Shown here: piece after piece, positions 39,573 through 49,229 of the stretch
Layout: every line of letters begins with the position of its first letter
Numbering within the stretch: position 1 is the stretch's first letter
Assembly (NCBI RefSeq): GCF_014647495.1
Contig: NZ_BMPH01000011.1
Coordinates: 1 to 64,000 of the forward strand
From: Glutamicibacter protophormiae
Lineage (GTDB): Bacteria; Actinomycetota; Actinomycetes; Actinomycetales; Micrococcaceae
Direction of reading: 5' to 3'
Length of the DNA stretch: 64,000 bases
Made by a program: the position numbers and the translations under genes
The notes under the pieces: generated by a model
Databases searched by the model: none
Told to the model about the DNA's origin: nothing
What the model saw: only the letters and a program-made list of their open reading frames with translations

Positions 39573-40324
39573 TGGCGGACAAGACGCCACCAGCCAAGGG
39601 TTCCCGCACGGCTGTTTTCGCGCCATTGAGCGCCGACACCCGCACCGCGCAGGTCGCACAGCGGCTCACGGATGCCATCTTGCTGGGTGTACTGGCACCC
39701 GGCGAGCGCCTGCCCACCGAATCGGATCTGGCCAAGAAGTTCGGTGTTGCCGTCGTGACGGCACGTGAAGCGTTGGCGGACATGCGCAAGGAAGGTCTGC
39801 TGGAAACCCGCCGTGGCCGCGAAGGCGGTTCCTTCGTCCGCGCCGAAGCCCCCGATGCCTCCCAGCAGTTGATGACCTCCAGGCTGCGCGGCATCTCGCG
39901 CACCGAATTGCTCGATGCCGCGGTCTACCTCGACGTCATCACCAGCGGTGCGCTCGACCGGGCCACCCAGATCTGCACGGCGGCTGAAGCGCAATCCTTG
40001 GAGGATTGGCTCGACCGCGCGGATTTCTCGACCCCTGCCAGCGCCGCCCGCGACCATGGCGGATTCCTGCTGGAACTGTGCGTGCTGTCCCAGTCCCCGC
40101 GGCTGGTGCGCGAGCAGATCGGATTCCAGGCCCAGTACGGGCAGCTCATGTGGCTGGGCCTGCGCGATGAAGCGCTCGCCGGACGGATCGCAGCACTGGA
40201 CCGCGCCATGGTGCATGCACTGGCATCACGCGATGCGGCGCCGGGCCGCGCGGCATGCCAGGAATCCTTCACGCTGCTGTCAACCTGGCTGATCAGCCGC
40301 AAACAAGAACTGGAGGTGGCTTGA
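39572..40324 (+). CDS. GntR family regulator (FadR/FCD-like)
   Basis: About 250 aa from the ATG at 39572; the frame is open back to 39362. The winged helix is clear (GVLAPGERLPTESDLAKKFGVAVVTAREALADMRKEGLLETRRGREGG in sections). The C-terminal ligand domain is FCD-like. Its stop overlaps the start of the cache-domain gene (TGATG), and an amino acid permease follows, so it probably regulates uptake of an amino acid or amine. Confidence 0.8.
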   Translation: MADKTPPAKGSRTAVFAPLSADTRTAQVAQRLTDAILLGVLAPGERLPTESDLAKKFGVAVVTAREALADMRKEGLLETRRGREGGSFVRAEAPDASQQLMTSRLRGISRTELLDAAVYLDVITSGALDRATQICTAAEAQSLEDWLDRADFSTPASAARDHGGFLLELCVLSQSPRLVREQIGFQAQYGQLMWLGLRDEALAGRIAALDRAMVHALASRDAAPGRAACQESFTLLSTWLISRKQELEVA

Positions 40325-40983
40325 TGGTCGTCGCAGCAGAGCTTGGAGAATGGTTCGAGCGATATTTCGAGCGCCTTGATGCACTCCACACCCGGATCGC
40401 GCAACTTCCTGCCGAGCAATTGGGCGGCGCCGTCCAGGATCTGGTGCGGCCATGGCTTCTGGATGACGCCAACGGCATCGTCGGCGCCGGATACATTGGC
40501 GACAGCGCCAGGCAGATGCGCTTCGAATGGTGGCTCGCACCCATGCGGGACAATCCGCTGTTCGCCGCCGGTTCTGAAATCAACCGGTTGCAGTTGGAGC
40601 AGCGCGAGTACGCGGACTATGTCCGCGACTACCGCAGCCTGGAATGGTATTCAGCTCCCCATGCCTCGGGGCGCCGGCACATCACCGGCCCGTTCGTCGA
40701 CCACCTGTGCATCTGCGACTACGTGCTGACGCTGACCATTCCGGTCACCGGCAGCGCCGAGGGCATTGTCGGTTTGGATCTTCGGGTCAGGGACATCGAG
40801 CCGGCGCTCCAGCGTCTGCTGCTGCGGCTGGACGGCCCCGCCGCGCTGGTCTCCGCGCACGGACGGGTGATTACTTCCTCGGATCCGCGGCACGGGCTGG
40901 GTGCCTTGCTCGCCCCGGATTCCCTTGAAAAGTCGGAGAAGGTGACCGGCACGAGCCTGCTGGTGGCACCCAGCCAAAATTAA
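40324..40983 (+). CDS. cache (PDC)-domain protein, cytosolic
   Basis: About 219 aa from the ATG at 40324, coupled to the regulator. The C-terminal half resembles a PDC/cache ligand fold (FVDHLCICDYVLTLTIPV, GIVGLDLRV, ALVSAHGRVITSSDP). No membrane segment or signal peptide is seen, unlike chemoreceptor cache domains. It might bind the same small molecule as the regulator or permease and act as a sensing partner. Confidence 0.68.
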   Translation: MVVAAELGEWFERYFERLDALHTRIAQLPAEQLGGAVQDLVRPWLLDDANGIVGAGYIGDSARQMRFEWWLAPMRDNPLFAAGSEINRLQLEQREYADYVRDYRSLEWYSAPHASGRRHITGPFVDHLCICDYVLTLTIPVTGSAEGIVGLDLRVRDIEPALQRLLLRLDGPAALVSAHGRVITSSDPRHGLGALLAPDSLEKSEKVTGTSLLVAPSQN

Positions 40984-40986
40984 ACC

Positions 40987-40998
40987 TTCTATATAGAA
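40987..40998 (+). promoter_or_regulatory. palindrome before the APC permease
   Basis: The perfect 12-nt palindrome TTCTATATAGAA lies about 70 bp before the permease start. It is a candidate site for the GntR protein at 39572. Confidence 0.45.
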
Positions 40999-41068
40999 TC
41001 TTTAAGTGTTATTCTCGGTGTGTCACACTTCACACGCATCTTTTGCGTACGCTCGCAACGAGGATTCC

Positions 41069-42574
41069 ATGAATTCACATCACGATCTCCAAGACGGGAA
41101 CCATCTGGCCGTCCTGGGCTATGAACAGTCCTTCGAACGTTCCATGTCCCTGTGGGCCAACTTTGCCCTCGGCTTCACCTACCTCTCGCCACTGGTTGGC
41201 GTCTACTCGCTCTTTGCCATTTCCATGGCCACCGGAGGGCCGCCCTCGATCTTCTGGATCTTCATCGTGGCCGGCGGCCAGTTCCTGGTTTCACTGGTCT
41301 TCGGCGAGGTGGTTTCGCAGTACCCGATCCACGGCGGCATCTATCCATGGACGCGCAGGCTATGGGGCAAGCGCTACGCCTGGATGGCGGCCTGGATCTA
41401 CATCTGGGCGATGATCGTCACGATCACCGCCGTGGCGCAGTTCGGCTCGGGCTTCGTGGCAAGCACCTTCGGCCTCGAGCTCACCCGCGAAACCACGCTG
41501 CTGTTCTCCGTGGCACTGCTGCTGGTCGCTCTGGTCCTGAACTTCACCGGCACCAAGATGCTGGCTCGCGTGGCCCGCATCGGCTTGGCGGCCGAACTCA
41601 TCGGCGTGATCGCCGTCGGCCTCTACCTGCTGATCTTTGCCCGCGAGCAACCCTTCAGCGTGTTCTTCGATTCCATGGGCGTCGAGGGCGACGGAAGCTA
41701 CTCGGCGGCCTTCATGGGCGCGGCCCTGGCCGGCCTGTTCCTCTTCTACGGCTTCGAGGCCTGCGGCGACGTGGCCGAAGAGGTCAGCAACCCGGCCCGC
41801 CGCATCCCCAAGGCGATGATGATGACCATCCTGGTCGGCGGCGTCTCGGCACTTCTGTCCTTCGGCGGCTACGTGCTGGCCGCCCCTGACTTGCAGTCGA
41901 TTGTCAACGGCGAGGACGTCGACCCCATCCCGGCGATCCTCGAGTCCGCACTCGGCCCGGCGGGCGCCAAGATCTTCCTGGTCATCGCGCTGACCGCTTT
42001 CCTCTCCTGCGTGCTCTCGCTGCAGGCAGCGGCCTCGCGCCTGATGTACTCCTTCGCCCGCGACGGCATGATCCCGGGACACCGCTGGCTTTCCAAGGTC
42101 TCCCCGACCACCAAGGTACCAACCAACGCGCTCATCGTCGCCTGCTCGATCCCGTTGCTGATCTGCATCATGATCTACTTCGGCTCCGAGCAGCTGCTCA
42201 CCCAGGTGACCAGCTTCGCCATTCTGGGCATCTACGTCTCCTTCCAGGCCGTGGTGCTCGCCGCCCTCCGCCAGCGCATCAAGGGCTGGAAGCCGGCCGG
42301 CCCGTTCTCGCTGGGCGCGGCCGGGTTCATCGTCAACGTGCTGGCACTGGCCTACGGCCTGTTCGCCATGTACCTGCTGGCGAAGCCCGGAACCTCCGGC
42401 GACTTCTTCGCCGACTGGGTGGTGCTCTTGGGTCTGGCGGTCGTTGCCGGCTCCGGCGCGCTCTACCTGTTCATCGCGCGGCCGGACGCCAAGTCCGATG
42501 CCCCGAGCGGCGACGCGATCGAGGTCGCCGAGAAGCTGCGCGCAGCCCAGCGCGCAGCAGCGGCGACGGGCTGA
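41069..42574 (+). CDS. APC family amino acid permease
   Basis: About 501 aa from the ATG at 41069 (GAGGA upstream). It has about 12 hydrophobic segments, with a conserved APC core (FSLWANFALGF-like start SMSLWANFALGFTYLSPLVGVYS). The family imports amino acids or polyamines. A polar C-terminal tail follows. It is probably controlled by the GntR/cache pair upstream. Confidence 0.86.
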   Translation: MNSHHDLQDGNHLAVLGYEQSFERSMSLWANFALGFTYLSPLVGVYSLFAISMATGGPPSIFWIFIVAGGQFLVSLVFGEVVSQYPIHGGIYPWTRRLWGKRYAWMAAWIYIWAMIVTITAVAQFGSGFVASTFGLELTRETTLLFSVALLLVALVLNFTGTKMLARVARIGLAAELIGVIAVGLYLLIFAREQPFSVFFDSMGVEGDGSYSAAFMGAALAGLFLFYGFEACGDVAEEVSNPARRIPKAMMMTILVGGVSALLSFGGYVLAAPDLQSIVNGEDVDPIPAILESALGPAGAKIFLVIALTAFLSCVLSLQAAASRLMYSFARDGMIPGHRWLSKVSPTTKVPTNALIVACSIPLLICIMIYFGSEQLLTQVTSFAILGIYVSFQAVVLAALRQRIKGWKPAGPFSLGAAGFIVNVLALAYGLFAMYLLAKPGTSGDFFADWVVLLGLAVVAGSGALYLFIARPDAKSDAPSGDAIEVAEKLRAAQRAAAATG

Positions 42575-42591
42575 CCGGCACCTGATAAAAA

Positions 42592-42630
42592 CACCGCAGG
42601 CGGCGCACCCCTCAGGGATGCGCCGCCTGC
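42592..42630. terminator. hairpin between convergent genes
   Basis: A 14-bp stem (CCGCAGGCGGCGCA with its complement) after the permease and before the DUF1445 stop. Confidence 0.7.
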
Positions 42631-42652
42631 GGCGTTGCTGCACGTCTGGCAC

Positions 42653-43462
42653 CTATGGCACTTGGTAGAAGGCATCCTTCACGTCCGTGATCAGCATGTG
42701 CCCGGGGGCGTGGCCGATGGCCAGGGCCGGGCGTGATTCCATGACCGCCGCCTGCGGGGTGACGCCGCAGGCCCAGAACACCGGGATGCTGCCTTCCGGA
42801 ATCTGCACCGCGTCGCCGAAGTCCGGTTTGCCAAGATCCATGATGCCCAGCTCCTGAGGGTTGCCGATATGCACCGGTGCCCCGTGCACCGCAGGGTAGC
42901 GGGAGGTGATGCGCACGGCGTCGGCCACTTGCGAAGCCGGAATCGGCCGCATGGACACCACCATGGGTCCGGACATGGACCCTGCGGAGGCGCTGCGCAC
43001 GGTCGTCTTGTACATGGGCACATTGACGTTCTGGTCGATATGGGCCACCGAGATGCCGGCTTCGATGAGCGCCGCCTCGAAGGTGAAGGAGCACCCGACG
43101 ATGAAGGTCACCAGATCCTCACGCCAGTACTCGGCCAGATCCGTTGGCTCGGCGATCTTTTCGCCATTCTCATACACCACATACTGGGGCACGTCAGTGC
43201 GGATGTCTCCGCCAGCCAGCAGCTCATTGGACACCTGCCCCGCTTCCAGGACCCCGAGGATCGGGCAGGACTTGGGGTTTCGCTGGGCGAAGAGCAGCAC
43301 GTCGAAGGCCAGCGCCTGCGGCACGATGATCAGGTTCGCCTGCGCATACCCTGCGCTGATGCCGGCGGTGGGGATTACCTGCCCCTGGCGGAAGTATTCG
43401 CGCGCTTCGCCGGGACTCAGGGCCGCTCGCTCGGCCAGGGTCAGATCACGAACATTTGCCAT
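42653..43462 (-). CDS. putative hydro-lyase, DUF1445 (D-glutamate cyclase-like)
   Basis: A 269-aa protein of the DUF1445 family. Conserved parts are GYAQANLIIVPQALAFDVLLFAQRNPKSCP, VTFIVGCSFTFEAALIEAG, NVPMYKT, SGPMVVSMRP and HAPGHMLITD. The mammalian relative makes 5-oxo-D-proline from D-glutamate. It lies 12 nt after the NRAMP gene, in one operon sharing an operator with the 5-oxoprolinase-type operon. A D-glutamate/5-oxoproline role is therefore likely. Confidence 0.83.
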   Translation of the reverse strand: MANVRDLTLAERAALSPGEAREYFRQGQVIPTAGISAGYAQANLIIVPQALAFDVLLFAQRNPKSCPILGVLEAGQVSNELLAGGDIRTDVPQYVVYENGEKIAEPTDLAEYWREDLVTFIVGCSFTFEAALIEAGISVAHIDQNVNVPMYKTTVRSASAGSMSGPMVVSMRPIPASQVADAVRITSRYPAVHGAPVHIGNPQELGIMDLGKPDFGDAVQIPEGSIPVFWACGVTPQAAVMESRPALAIGHAPGHMLITDVKDAFYQVP

Positions 43463-43474
43463 GGGAAATCCGCC

Positions 43475-44695
43475 TTATGCATTCCACAGGGCCGAGAGCC
43501 CTGCCAGGGAGTTGTAGCCGAGGAAGACCGTCAAAAGCCATGCCAGGGCGCCGATGACCAGCAGGAACTTAGGGTACTTGTAGCCACCCAGCAGATCCCG
43601 GCGGCGCCACGCCACCCAAAGCAGCACGGCCAGTCCGACCGGCAGGATCAGGCCGTTGAAGGCGCCGGCGAAGATCAGCAACGTGGCCGGGGCCTTGCCC
43701 AGCAGAAGGTAGATCACCGCGCAGACGGCGATAAAGGCAACGGTGATCAGGTTGCGGGTGCGTTCAGGGGTGGTGCTCTTGGTAACGAATGAGACCGAGG
43801 TGTAGGCGGCGCCGATCACGCTGGTCAGCGCGGCGGCCCACAGGATGATGCCGAAGGAGCGCAGCCCGATGTCGCCAGCGGCGGCGCCGAATGCTTCAGC
43901 GGCCTTGTTGTCGCTGGTCAATGCCACACCGCCGGCCACGACGCCGAGGATTGCCAGGAAGAGCAGGACTCGCATGACACCCGTGACGATGATGGCAAGC
44001 ACCGAAGTCTTGGAAATTTCCTTGACGTGCTCCACGCCTGCAGTGCCGGAGTCCAGCATGCGGTGCGCACCGGCATAGGTGATGTAGCCGCCCACGGTGC
44101 CGCCGATGAGGGTGGTGATGATCAGGAAGTCGACCTGCTCGGGAAGCACCACGTTGCGCAGGGCGTCGCCGACCGGAGGTGCGGCCACGATGGCGACATA
44201 GAGCATCAGCAGGATCATGATCGCACCGAGCAAGACGACGATTCGGTCCAGGGCCATGCCAGCCTTCTTGGACAGGAAGACCAAAATGGCGATCACCGCG
44301 GAAATGGCGCCGCCGACCTTCGCATCCACACCCAGCATCGCGTTCAAGCCCAAGCCGGTGCCGGCGATGTTGCCGATGTTGAACACCATGCCGCCCACGA
44401 AGACCAGCGCGGCCAGCACCCAGCCCACACCGGGAAGCACCTTGTTGCCCAGCTCCTGTGCGCGCAGGCCGCTGACGCCGATCACGCGCCAGACGTTCAG
44501 CTGCACCGCGATATCCACGAGAATCGATACGACGATCGCGAAGGCGAACGCCGCACCGATTTGCACGGTGAATTCAGTGGTCTGGGTGATGAAGCCCGGG
44601 CCGATGGCGCTGGTAGCCATGAGGAACATGGCGCCCAGCAGCGCTGTGCGCCGGGCCTTCGAACTAGCCTGGGGCTTCGAATCTTGAGTAGACAT
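43475..44695 (-). CDS. NRAMP family transporter
   Basis: About 406 aa from the ATG at 44695; the frame extends further upstream but into the operator. It has about 11 hydrophobic segments. The sequence is a distant NRAMP relative (GAMFLMATSAIGPGFITQTTEFT in TM1) and lacks the clear DPGN metal motif, having IGPGF instead. It may carry something other than Mn/Fe. It is first in an operon with the DUF1445 gene and preceded by two GntR-type sites. Confidence 0.83.
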   Translation of the reverse strand: MSTQDSKPQASSKARRTALLGAMFLMATSAIGPGFITQTTEFTVQIGAAFAFAIVVSILVDIAVQLNVWRVIGVSGLRAQELGNKVLPGVGWVLAALVFVGGMVFNIGNIAGTGLGLNAMLGVDAKVGGAISAVIAILVFLSKKAGMALDRIVVLLGAIMILLMLYVAIVAAPPVGDALRNVVLPEQVDFLIITTLIGGTVGGYITYAGAHRMLDSGTAGVEHVKEISKTSVLAIIVTGVMRVLLFLAILGVVAGGVALTSDNKAAEAFGAAAGDIGLRSFGIILWAAALTSVIGAAYTSVSFVTKSTTPERTRNLITVAFIAVCAVIYLLLGKAPATLLIFAGAFNGLILPVGLAVLLWVAWRRRDLLGGYKYPKFLLVIGALAWLLTVFLGYNSLAGLSALWNA

Positions 44696-44762
44696 GGTTT
44701 CATCCGTTGCGGTAGCGGTGACTGCTGTCACAGAACTAATGTAACGCACAAGACAATACAGG

Positions 44763-44797
44763 TTGTTGAACAATCTGGGCAAGTAGTTGTTGAACAA
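44763..44797 (-). promoter_or_regulatory. two GntR-type operators before the NRAMP gene
   Basis: The core TTGTTGAACAA occurs at 44763-44773 and again at 44787-44797, spaced 24 bp. The same core lies before pxpA. Confidence 0.7.
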
Positions 44798-44975
44798 TTT
44801 ACATGGAGGACATAATTCGGGCAGCGGCTGCAAGGGACGCAGGGTCAGCGCATTAGCTCGCGTCCTTGACACCAAAACCTAGTCCCAACAGCGCAGATAG
44901 CGTCATGGCTTGTGATCCGATGGCATGCACTGCTCGTATGCCATGGAGACCCCGTTTAATGCCCGGATGCACGAA

Positions 44976-45013
44976 GTCCACCGGTCCTCGGCAGGTGCCG
45001 AGGATCGGTGGAC
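44976..45013. terminator. hairpin downstream of BCCT gene
   Basis: GTCCACCG and CGGTGGAC arms enclose an inner CCTCGGCA/TGCCGAGG pair. No coding sequence was found in 44800-45039. Confidence 0.55.
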
Positions 45014-45039
45014 TTTCAAATTCAGATCAAAAAAATTGA

Positions 45040-47040
45040 TCAGTTCTTGACCGGCTCCGAAGCGTCGTCGTCCGTGGACTTCTCAAGGCTCGGTCGCACG
45101 TCCTTCCCGGTCAGCTGTGCAGGCTTCGGGTCGCGGGCCTCGACCTGTGGCAGCTCTCCGGTGAATTCCGGAGCATTGTCGGTGTACCACTCGGTGAGCG
45201 CCGGGTCCTCGCTATCGAAGTCGGCGCCGGCGCCGAGTTCCTCCGGAACCTGGGAGATGCCGAAGACGAAGTCGTCGCCGTGCTCGTCGATGCCCTGGCG
45301 GACACCGCCCTTGATGGCTTCCAGCGCATAGCGGCGGCGGATCATCAGCGGATCGTTGCGCAACTCGATGCCCCAGGAAATCATGACGCCGATCAGGATG
45401 ATCGCGAACGGCAAGGCACAGGTGACCATGATCGACTGCAGACCGGAGAGCGCATTGCGCCCGCCGGCCAGCAGCAGGAACATGGAGATCAGCCCCAGCG
45501 CCACGGCCCAGACGATGGTGACCGGCTTGGACGGCACCGGACGTCCGGACTGCGACATGGAACCCATGACGTTGGAAGCGGAATCCGCGGCAGTCACGAA
45601 GAACACCAGGATCGCCAGCAGGGCGACAATCCACATCACCGGGCTCATCGGCAGGTTGGCCAACAAGTCGAACATGACGTTTTCGCCCGAACCCTGGATC
45701 TCGATTTCCTGTCCGTTGAGGTTCATCCAGATCGCCGAACCGCCGAAGACGGTGAACCAGGTCACGGAGATCGCCGAAGGAACCAGCATCACCACGGTGA
45801 CGAACTGGCGCAGCGACCGGCCCTTGGAAATCTTGGCGATGAACATGCCGACGAACGGCGACCATGAAATCCACCAGGCCCAGTACAAGGTGGTGTAGGC
45901 GGTCAGGTATTCCTTCTCGACGGTGCCCTCGCTGGCGAAGACGGTGAGCATCTGCGGCAGGTTGTCGAAGAAGGAGATCACGGCGGCCGGCAGAAGATCC
46001 AGGATGTACATGGTCGGACCGGCGACCAGCACGAAGATCGCCATGAAGATCACCAGGGCCATATTCGTGTTGGAGAGCAGGCGAATGCCCTTCTTGATGC
46101 CGGCCACGGCCGAAATGGTGAAGACCACCGTCAGCAGGCTGATCGCCACGACCACGAACCCGTTGCCCAGTTCCATCCCGGTGATGATGCTCGTACCCGT
46201 GCGGATCTGCAGCGCACCGATGCCCAGCGAGGTCGCAGTGCCGAACAGCGTCACCAGCACGGCGAAGACGTCGATGATCTTGCCCAGCAGACGGTTATTG
46301 CCGTCCGGGAACACCGGCTCGAAGAGTGATGAGATCAGCGGCAGGCGTCCACGACGATAGGAGACGTAGGCCAGGGCGCCGCCGACCAATGCGTAGATGC
46401 ACCATGCGAAGGTCGCCTGGTGGAGGAAGGAATCGGTCATGGCCGGGAGCACTGCCTCGTTGGTGCCTGCCTGAGCATCGGTGGATGGCGGCGGCGCGGT
46501 GAAGTGGCTCAGTGGTTCCAGCGGCCCGTAGAAGATCAGGCCGATGCCCAGGCCCGCGGCGAACAGCATGGAGATCCACGAGGTAGTGGAATATTCAGGG
46601 CTGCTGTCATCCGCGCCAAGGCGGATCTTTCCGGTGGGTCCGTAGCCGACCACCAGCATGAATAGCACGATGCCCAGTACGATGACGTTGAACAGCCAGC
46701 CGAAGTGGGTGACGACCCACTCCTGCATGCCCACGCCGACCTCGTTCAGGTTGGTTGGGGCGATGATGGCCCAGAGCAGTACCGCGAGGACTGCAACGAG
46801 TGCTGAAATGAACACCCCGCGGCGGGTGGGGAACGTGGCGTTGGTGTCTTCGACGCTGATGCCGGGGATCAGTCCCGGGTGGATGCCGAAGGAGGGTTCC
46901 TTGGCATGGCGCAGGGCGTTGAGTACGCGTTCGCCCTTGTGTCCCCGGACCGGTTTTTGGTCTTTTTCACTTCCCTTGTCAGTGGCTTTGGACCCCGCAG
47001 CTGGCGGGTGTGGACGTGACGTATCAGAATCCATAGCCAT
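45040..47040 (-). CDS. BCCT family betaine/choline/carnitine transporter
   Basis: About 666 aa from an ATG at 47040 (a second ATG is at 47034; the ribosome site is weak). It has about 12 helices, and the BCCT signature is present in TM8 (YWAWWISWSPFVGMFIAKISKG). The polar N-terminus and long acidic C-terminus resemble osmosensing BetP-like proteins. It probably imports betaine-type solutes with Na+. Confidence 0.88.
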   Translation of the reverse strand: MAMDSDTSRPHPPAAGSKATDKGSEKDQKPVRGHKGERVLNALRHAKEPSFGIHPGLIPGISVEDTNATFPTRRGVFISALVAVLAVLLWAIIAPTNLNEVGVGMQEWVVTHFGWLFNVIVLGIVLFMLVVGYGPTGKIRLGADDSSPEYSTTSWISMLFAAGLGIGLIFYGPLEPLSHFTAPPPSTDAQAGTNEAVLPAMTDSFLHQATFAWCIYALVGGALAYVSYRRGRLPLISSLFEPVFPDGNNRLLGKIIDVFAVLVTLFGTATSLGIGALQIRTGTSIITGMELGNGFVVVAISLLTVVFTISAVAGIKKGIRLLSNTNMALVIFMAIFVLVAGPTMYILDLLPAAVISFFDNLPQMLTVFASEGTVEKEYLTAYTTLYWAWWISWSPFVGMFIAKISKGRSLRQFVTVVMLVPSAISVTWFTVFGGSAIWMNLNGQEIEIQGSGENVMFDLLANLPMSPVMWIVALLAILVFFVTAADSASNVMGSMSQSGRPVPSKPVTIVWAVALGLISMFLLLAGGRNALSGLQSIMVTCALPFAIILIGVMISWGIELRNDPLMIRRRYALEAIKGGVRQGIDEHGDDFVFGISQVPEELGAGADFDSEDPALTEWYTDNAPEFTGELPQVEARDPKPAQLTGKDVRPSLEKSTDDDASEPVKN

Positions 47041-47400
47041 CAAGTTTACTATAAAAACCTTGAGATTCCGCGGTTTTTGACCCCATTCCAGCGCGAACCC
47101 GCCGGGTCTGACCTCGATCCTGCCCCATGATCCCGGGGCCAAACAGGGATTCGCCAAGCGCAGAAAAAAGATGCTTTTTGACCGCGTGACGCACCGCTTT
47201 TCGGGAGTTCACCACACATTTTCCAGGCCCGCGCAGGCTGGATTAATGGTCGTTTTCGCCCCTGACTGGGAGGTACTTGGATGGCAGCTCGTCAGCCGCC
47301 CGGCAGCAGGCTTCGTCGGGCCACGCTTCGGGAGCGCGGTCCACTGCGGCGCAGCATGGTGCTTCGACGTCGGAGGTGCCGGAAAGTCCCTTAACTACCG
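47041..47400. other. intergenic between BCCT and purH
   Basis: No supported gene. Overlapping short Ala-rich frames exist at 47240-47460 but have no start signals or known matches. Confidence 0.4.
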
Positions 47401-47443
47401 CGGGCCGTGCAGCCAGCGCGGCAAGCGCTGGCTGCACGGCCCG
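47401..47443 (-). terminator. purH terminator
   Basis: A perfect 19-bp stem around GGCAA, directly after the purH stop. Confidence 0.7.
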
Positions 47444-47461
47444 AAACGGCGTGGCTAGTTC

Positions 47462-49132
47462 CTAGTGGAAGAAGTGGCGTGCACCGGTGAAGTACATGGT
47501 GATGCCTGCTTCATTCGCGGCGGCGATGACTTCCTCATCGCGCACCGAACCGCCCGGCTGGACAACGGCCTTGACGCCGGCGTCGATCAGGATCTGCAGG
47601 CCGTCGGCGAACGGGAAGAACGCATCCGAAGCCGCGACTGCGCCCACGGCGCGCTGCTCGGAAGCCGCGGTGTCGGCGTTCTCGGCACCGCCGGCGGCGT
47701 CCGCGCCGGATTCGATCTTCACGCCCAGGGTGTTGGCACGCTCCACGGCCAGCTTGCAGGAGTCCAGGCGGTTGACCTGGCCCATGCCGATGCCCACGGC
47801 GGCGCCGCCCTTGGCCAGCAGGATGGCGTTGGACTTCGCGGCGCGCACCGAGCGCCAGGCGAAGGCCAGATCGGCCAGGGTGGCGGCCTCGGCGGCTTCG
47901 CCGGCGGCCAGGGTCCAGTTGGCCGGATCATCGCCGTCGGCGTCGATCTTGTCGCCGGCCTGGACCAGCATGCCGCCGGAGACCTGGCGCAGCTCGTTGG
48001 AGTTGCGGGCATAGCCGTCCGGCAGGGCCAGCAGGCGGATGTTCTTCTTGGCCGAGAGGATCTCGACGGCCTCCGGCTCGAAGTCCGGTGCGATGACGAC
48101 CTCGGTGAAGATGCCCTTCACGGTTTCGGCCATGCCCTTGGTGACGGTGCGGTTGGCTGCGATGACGCCGCCGAAGGCCGAGACCGGGTCGGTGGCGTGC
48201 GCCTTGCGGTGCGCGTCGGCGATCGGGTCTGCGGCGTCGTCGGAGGCCACGGCCACGCCGCACGGGTTGGCGTGCTTGATGACCGCCACGGCTGGCTTGT
48301 CGAAGTCGAAGGCCGCGCGCAGCGCCGCATCGGCATCCACGTAGTTGTTGTAGCTCATCGGCTTGCCGTGCAGCTGGTCTGCCTGGGCGATGCCGGCCGG
48401 GGCGGCCTCGTCCACGTAGAGGGCTGCCTGCTGGTGCGGGTTCTCGCCGTAGCGCAGCACGGCGGCGCGCTGCAGGGCGACGCCGGAGTAGGCGGGCCAG
48501 TCGATGACGCCGTCGCCGTCTTCGTCGAGGAACTGGCTGGCGGTCCAGGTGGCGACCGCGGTGTCGTAGGCGGCGGTGTGCGCATAGGCCTTGGCGGCCA
48601 GGCGCTGGCGGGTCTTCAGCTCGAAGCCGCCTGCGGCTGCGGCCTCGATGACCTGCGGGTAGAAGGAAGGATCGACCACGATCGACACTGCGGCGTGGTT
48701 CTTCGCGGCGGAGCGGACCATGGCCGGGCCTCCGATGTCGATCTGCTCGACAACCTCGTCCTGCGCCGCGCCGGAGGCGACGGTCTGCACGAACGGGTAC
48801 AGGTTCACCACGACCAGGTCGATCTGGCCGATGCTGCGCTCGGCCAGGGTGTCCATGTGCTCGGGAACGCGGCGGTCAGCCAGGATGCCGCCGTGGATGA
48901 TGGGGTGCAGGGTCTTGACGCGGCCGTCGAGCATTTCCGGCGAACCGGTCACCTGCTCGACCTCGGTCACTGGGATGCCTGCGGCAGCGATCTTCTTGGC
49001 GGTGGAGCCGGTGGAAATCAGCTGGACGCCTGCGTTGTGAAGTCCAGCGGCCAGTTCCTCCAAGCCGGTCTTGTCGTAGACGGAAATCAATGCGCGGCGG
49101 ATAGCGACTTTGTCCAAGACGGTCTTACTCAC
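47462..49132 (-). CDS. purH: bifunctional AICAR transformylase/IMP cyclohydrolase
   Basis: A 556-aa enzyme for the last two steps of purine synthesis. The N-terminal cyclohydrolase (MGS-like) domain has [10 protein letters not shown] and [10 protein letters not shown]; the transformylase domain has [20 protein letters not shown] and the C-terminal FFPFADGLQ. The start is GTG at 49132 with GGGAGAAA upstream. In many actinobacteria it directly follows purN; here purN is 10 kb away. Confidence 0.95.
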   Translation of the reverse strand: MSKTVLDKVAIRRALISVYDKTGLEELAAGLHNAGVQLISTGSTAKKIAAAGIPVTEVEQVTGSPEMLDGRVKTLHPIIHGGILADRRVPEHMDTLAERSIGQIDLVVVNLYPFVQTVASGAAQDEVVEQIDIGGPAMVRSAAKNHAAVSIVVDPSFYPQVIEAAAAGGFELKTRQRLAAKAYAHTAAYDTAVATWTASQFLDEDGDGVIDWPAYSGVALQRAAVLRYGENPHQQAALYVDEAAPAGIAQADQLHGKPMSYNNYVDADAALRAAFDFDKPAVAVIKHANPCGVAVASDDAADPIADAHRKAHATDPVSAFGGVIAANRTVTKGMAETVKGIFTEVVIAPDFEPEAVEILSAKKNIRLLALPDGYARNSNELRQVSGGMLVQAGDKIDADGDDPANWTLAAGEAAEAATLADLAFAWRSVRAAKSNAILLAKGGAAVGIGMGQVNRLDSCKLAVERANTLGVKIESGADAAGGAENADTAASEQRAVGAVAASDAFFPFADGLQILIDAGVKAVVQPGGSVRDEEVIAAANEAGITMYFTGARHFFH

Positions 49133-49229
49133 GAAAATTTTCTCCCGGCGGTGAGAATGAATGGGGCGGGCGGCGAAAAGGCCGCCGCCCCTATTCTAGC
49201 GAAATCTGCCGGTTTCCCTTCAGTTCGTG

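Noticed and set aside
47243-47437. Short Ala-rich frames between BCCT and purH
   Set aside because: Several frames overlap on both strands, with no start signals; includes the purH terminator hairpin.
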